Shown here piece by piece: positions 5,763 to 8,286 of a stretch of DNA of 8,286 nt (positions within the stretch are counted from its first letter, which is position 1; each line of letters begins with the position of its first letter). The position numbers and the translations under genes were made by a program. This DNA comes from Candidatus Competibacteraceae bacterium (GTDB taxonomy: Bacteria > Pseudomonadota > Gammaproteobacteria > Competibacterales > Competibacteraceae): positions 1-8,286 of the forward strand of contig JAAUQA010000120.1 in the NCBI GenBank assembly GCA_012032855.1, given 5' to 3'. The notes under the pieces are model-generated. The model ran no database searches. It was not told the DNA's origin and saw only the letters and a program-made list of their open reading frames with translations.

Positions 5763-6695
5763 CTAAATCGGTACTGGTACGGTTTTAACAATCTCTCGTA
5801 CTACATCATCCGCGGTTTGGCCGGCAAACCGCGCTTGCGGGTCCAGGGCCAAGCGGTGAGCAATACAGGGTATGGTAAGTTCCTGTATGTGTTCGGGTGT
5901 GACGAACTCTATATCGTCAAACAACGCCAGCGCTTGCGCTGTTTTCATCAAGGCGATTGACGCCCTGGGTCCTGCCCCAAGTTGCACCCCCTCGGCTTGG
6001 CGGGTAGCAGCAACGATGTCCACGATGTACCGCTTCAGTTCATCGCTAACCCGAACTTGTTGGGCAGCTTGGCGCAACGAGTGAATATCCTCGGTCGTGG
6101 CACAAGATTGCAATGCATCAAGTGGGTGCGATAGCGCCTGTTGCGCCAGAATCGCGACTTCCTGTTCGGGCGCAACGTAACCCAGGCTGAATCGCAACGC
6201 AAAGCGGTCCATTTGCGCTTCGGGCAACGGATAGGTACCGTGAAATTCAATCGGGTTCTGGGTGGCGACGACCAGGAAAAACTCGCGTAAGGGATGGATT
6301 TCCCGTTCCAAGGTTACTTGCCGTTCGGCCATCGCTTCCAACAGGGCTGACTGTGTTCTGGGTGAGGCTCGATTGATTTCATCGGCGAGCAGAATATCAG
6401 TGAAGATCGGGCCTTTGTGCAAATGGAACTGCCGGCTTTGCTGATCGAAAATGGAGACGCCGAGAATATCCGAAGGCAGTAAATCCGGAGTGAATTGGAT
6501 TCGTTGAAATTGCAGATCCAGGCTGCGAGCAAAAGCTTTTGCCAAGGTGGTTTTGCCGGTGCCGGGCACGTCTTCCAGCAGAACATGTCCACCACTGGCG
6601 CAAGCGGCGATCAACAGGCGAATCGCAGCAGCTTGGCTTTGCATCACTCGTTCAATGTTGCGGGCAATATGCTGAGCGATCTGGGAGCCCGTCAT
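5763..6695 (-). CDS. MoxR family AAA+ ATPase
   Basis: The 310-residue protein has the standard MoxR layout: Walker A in VPGTGKTT (residues 43-50), FTPDLLPSDILG after it, Walker B LLADEINR (102-109), SPRTQSALLEAMAERQVT, the sensor-1 region ATQNP (144-148), GTYPLPEAQMDRF, and a C-terminal lid domain with GAGPRASIAL. MoxR ATPases act as chaperones that activate or insert cofactors into partner proteins, usually with DUF58 or von Willebrand-type partners. I use ATG 6695: the longer open frame to 6806 would overlap the upstream gene and adds residues unlike the family. The upstream cysteine-rich gene ends 76 bp earlier on the same strand. No DUF58, transglutaminase or VWA gene follows; the operon ends here against a convergent gene. 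Confidence 0.92.
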   Translation of the reverse strand: MTGSQIAQHIARNIERVMQSQAAAIRLLIAACASGGHVLLEDVPGTGKTTLAKAFARSLDLQFQRIQFTPDLLPSDILGVSIFDQQSRQFHLHKGPIFTDILLADEINRASPRTQSALLEAMAERQVTLEREIHPLREFFLVVATQNPIEFHGTYPLPEAQMDRFALRFSLGYVAPEQEVAILAQQALSHPLDALQSCATTEDIHSLRQAAQQVRVSDELKRYIVDIVAATRQAEGVQLGAGPRASIALMKTAQALALFDDIEFVTPEHIQELTIPCIAHRLALDPQARFAGQTADDVVREIVKTVPVPI

Positions 6696-6771
6696 GGTGT
6701 TCTCAATCGATAGTTGAAAATAGCGTGTGGCTCCCAGAGCGGCGACGCGATCGGTTTGGTTCGAGGCACAC

Positions 6772-8286
6772 CTATTTAACTCCGGCCACCGGTCGCATTT
6801 CGGCATCGCAAATACCGCCTACGCGCGCCGTTATCAGCGTGCCGCTACCCTGACAGTTTTCTCCTTGATCGGTCACGCGGCAGGTCAGTTCCAGTGATTT
6901 CCCCGCGTTCAACCAAAACGGGACTTTGCGATAACGGCCAATGCGTTGGAAACCACAACCCCGTGGAATGCCATAGGGATAACAGCCGGAAGCAGCTTTC
7001 AAAGATACTTTTCTGCCGTCCACAACGAAGCCCGGATAGCGATCAACGATTTGGACGACATCTTGATCCGGCTCTTCCTCAAAGTCGAAATCACGGAATA
7101 AATAACCGCCGTCGGTGCGTTGATCAACGCGTATACGAGTGTTGGCGATCAACGCAAAATCGTTCCCTCTGCGAGCCACTGCGCCGGACATGTACTCAAC
7201 CCGCTCATGATTGGGAAAACATTTACCCATCGCCGGCGCATGATAGTAATGGCGCAGATTTTTCACGTCTGCCAACGAGTTATTGGGAAAGAGCGCTCTG
7301 AGATCCTGGTCGGTGCCGAACAAAATCCGCTGTACGTCAACGAGATTCTGCGCATAGATGGTTGCAGCTTGTTGTAATAGTCAGCGCTGTTGTGATTGCC
7401 GCTAGCCAGATCATCGCGCAGGAAACAAGAGGTTAGCCCGGAAATTTGGGTCAAAAACTCATCCCAAATATTGTATTGCGAGACTTTTGATGAGACGCCT
7501 TGAAAGTCCCCATTAAACCGGCAACCTTGGCGACCGGCACAGGACTCGCGGCCGCGATTGCGGATAGAGAGTGCGATGATATTGCGTTCGCAAGCCCCAT
7601 AGGCATTGCAACCTCGATCCAAATGTGCCTCGAAGATGGCCGTGCGCAAGGTGTAGTCAAGATGTTTCGCGTTGTTTAACGATTGGCCTGACCAGCGATT
7701 GCGGCTGGCACCGATGAATTGTTCCCAAGCGCGTTCCAGTGCGCCACGGCGACCGATAAGACGCTGATTGGCATTGGCGCAATACGAAGAATTATGGAAG
7801 GTCCGCACGATTTGATCCAACTCGCCGCGTGCTTGAATGGCGTTTCTTTGCCGCCAGCGGGAGGATCGAAAGACGGGGCTTTCTCCAAGGCATATAAATT
7901 TCGCACATTGAGCACATGTCTGACGCCGGGCTCACAGTGATGATTCTTGACCATCATGGCGTTACGTTGTTGGACAGTGCGCTTGAATGTCTCCGTAGCG
8001 TTCCGGTCAGCCTGGCGGGAATCCACGACGATCTGGAAGCCGACATACGGGGTGCCTTTACCGTCCGTTAACGGAAGTCCGTTACTTAGCACGAGGCAAG
8101 GAATGACTGAAGTGCCCTGAGCCAATGTACCGGCTGGTGACGAAGCACCTGATCTGACAAATGATTCGACACCGTAATAGGGTATATCGAGAGCCCCGTT
8201 GAATATGTACAACGTCATTACCGGTGTGGCGGGAATCGCGGCCCACACAGGAAAAGCTTGGGCTACCATGACAACAAAGATTGAAA
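6772..8286 (-). CDS. Cysteine-rich exported protein of unknown family, 5' partial and twice frameshifted as written
   Basis: Three consecutive - strand frames join into one protein of about 505 residues. Frame one covers the window end to about 7870 and includes GTPYVGFQIVVDSRQADRNA and VLNVRNLYALEKAPS. Frame two, from there to about 7380, includes RWRQRNAIQARGELDQIVRT, CNAYGACERNIIALSIR and SGLTSCFLRDDLASGNHNSA. Frame three, to the stop at 6772, includes LLQQAATIYAQNLVDVQRIL, YLFRDFDFEEEPDQ and ELTCRVTDQGENCQGSG. Each switch needs one extra base, near the AAA run at 7869-7871 and near 7379-7383. The start codon is probably beyond the window: the frame is open to the edge and SIFVVMVAQAFPVWA looks like the end of a signal peptide cut before AIPA. 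At least 14 cysteines (an even number) in the exported part suggest disulfide bonds. I recognise no domain. It lies upstream of moxR on the same strand, so MoxR may serve it; that is inference. Confidence 0.65.

Noticed and set aside
6696..6806. Longer N-terminus for MoxR
   Set aside because: It would overlap the upstream gene and adds residues unlike MoxR proteins; ATG 6695 gives the usual length.
7719..7940. + strand open frame in the right part
   Set aside because: It is the antisense of the cysteine-rich gene and has no supporting motif or ribosome binding site.
1..8286. CRISPR arrays, tRNA or rRNA genes, insertion sequences
   Set aside because: I saw no regularly spaced repeats, no cloverleaf or rRNA sequence, and no transposase motifs or terminal inverted repeats.

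Overview
The window looks like a gammaproteobacterial chromosome with a mobile integron cassette array joined to ordinary housekeeping genes. The gammaproteobacterial assignment rests on the nit-tldD gene pair and on a TldD sequence that closely follows the enterobacterial/pseudomonad type. I cannot name a genus.

Left part (1 to about 2450): a run of integron gene cassettes, all reading on the + strand. Three attC recombination sites (345-447, 994-1105, 1994-2063) separate four coding units: the 3' end of a DUF1254/DUF1214 protein, a BrnT/BrnA-type toxin-antitoxin pair, an HNH_2-type nuclease with an unassigned N-terminal domain, and a small DUF2784 membrane protein. The boundaries check out internally. 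The first bases of the toxin-antitoxin cassette (TTATGC) and of the HNH cassette (TTAGGT) are exact complements of the inverse core inside their own attC (GCATAAC and ACCTAAC), as expected if each cassette was once a free circle. The attI/intI end must lie to the left, outside the window. The last cassette has no recognisable attC, so the array ends, or has decayed, between 2445 and 2566.

Middle part (2567-4894, - strand): a nitrilase-superfamily amidohydrolase gene followed 34 bp later by tldD, a metalloprotease gene. This is a common gammaproteobacterial pairing. As written, tldD carries a one-base frameshift in a homopolymer.

Right part (5057-8286): a + strand pair encodes a small secreted protein of unknown function and a glycine-zipper envelope protein. 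A hairpin at 5716-5744 separates it from a convergent - strand pair: a moxR-type AAA+ ATPase gene, preceded by a long cysteine-rich exported protein of no family I recognise. That protein's reading frame is broken twice and its 5' end runs off the window.

All three frameshifts (one in tldD, two in the cysteine-rich gene) are repaired by adding one base. They may therefore be sequencing or assembly deletions rather than real pseudogenes. The most interesting material is the cassette array and the cysteine-rich protein next to moxR.
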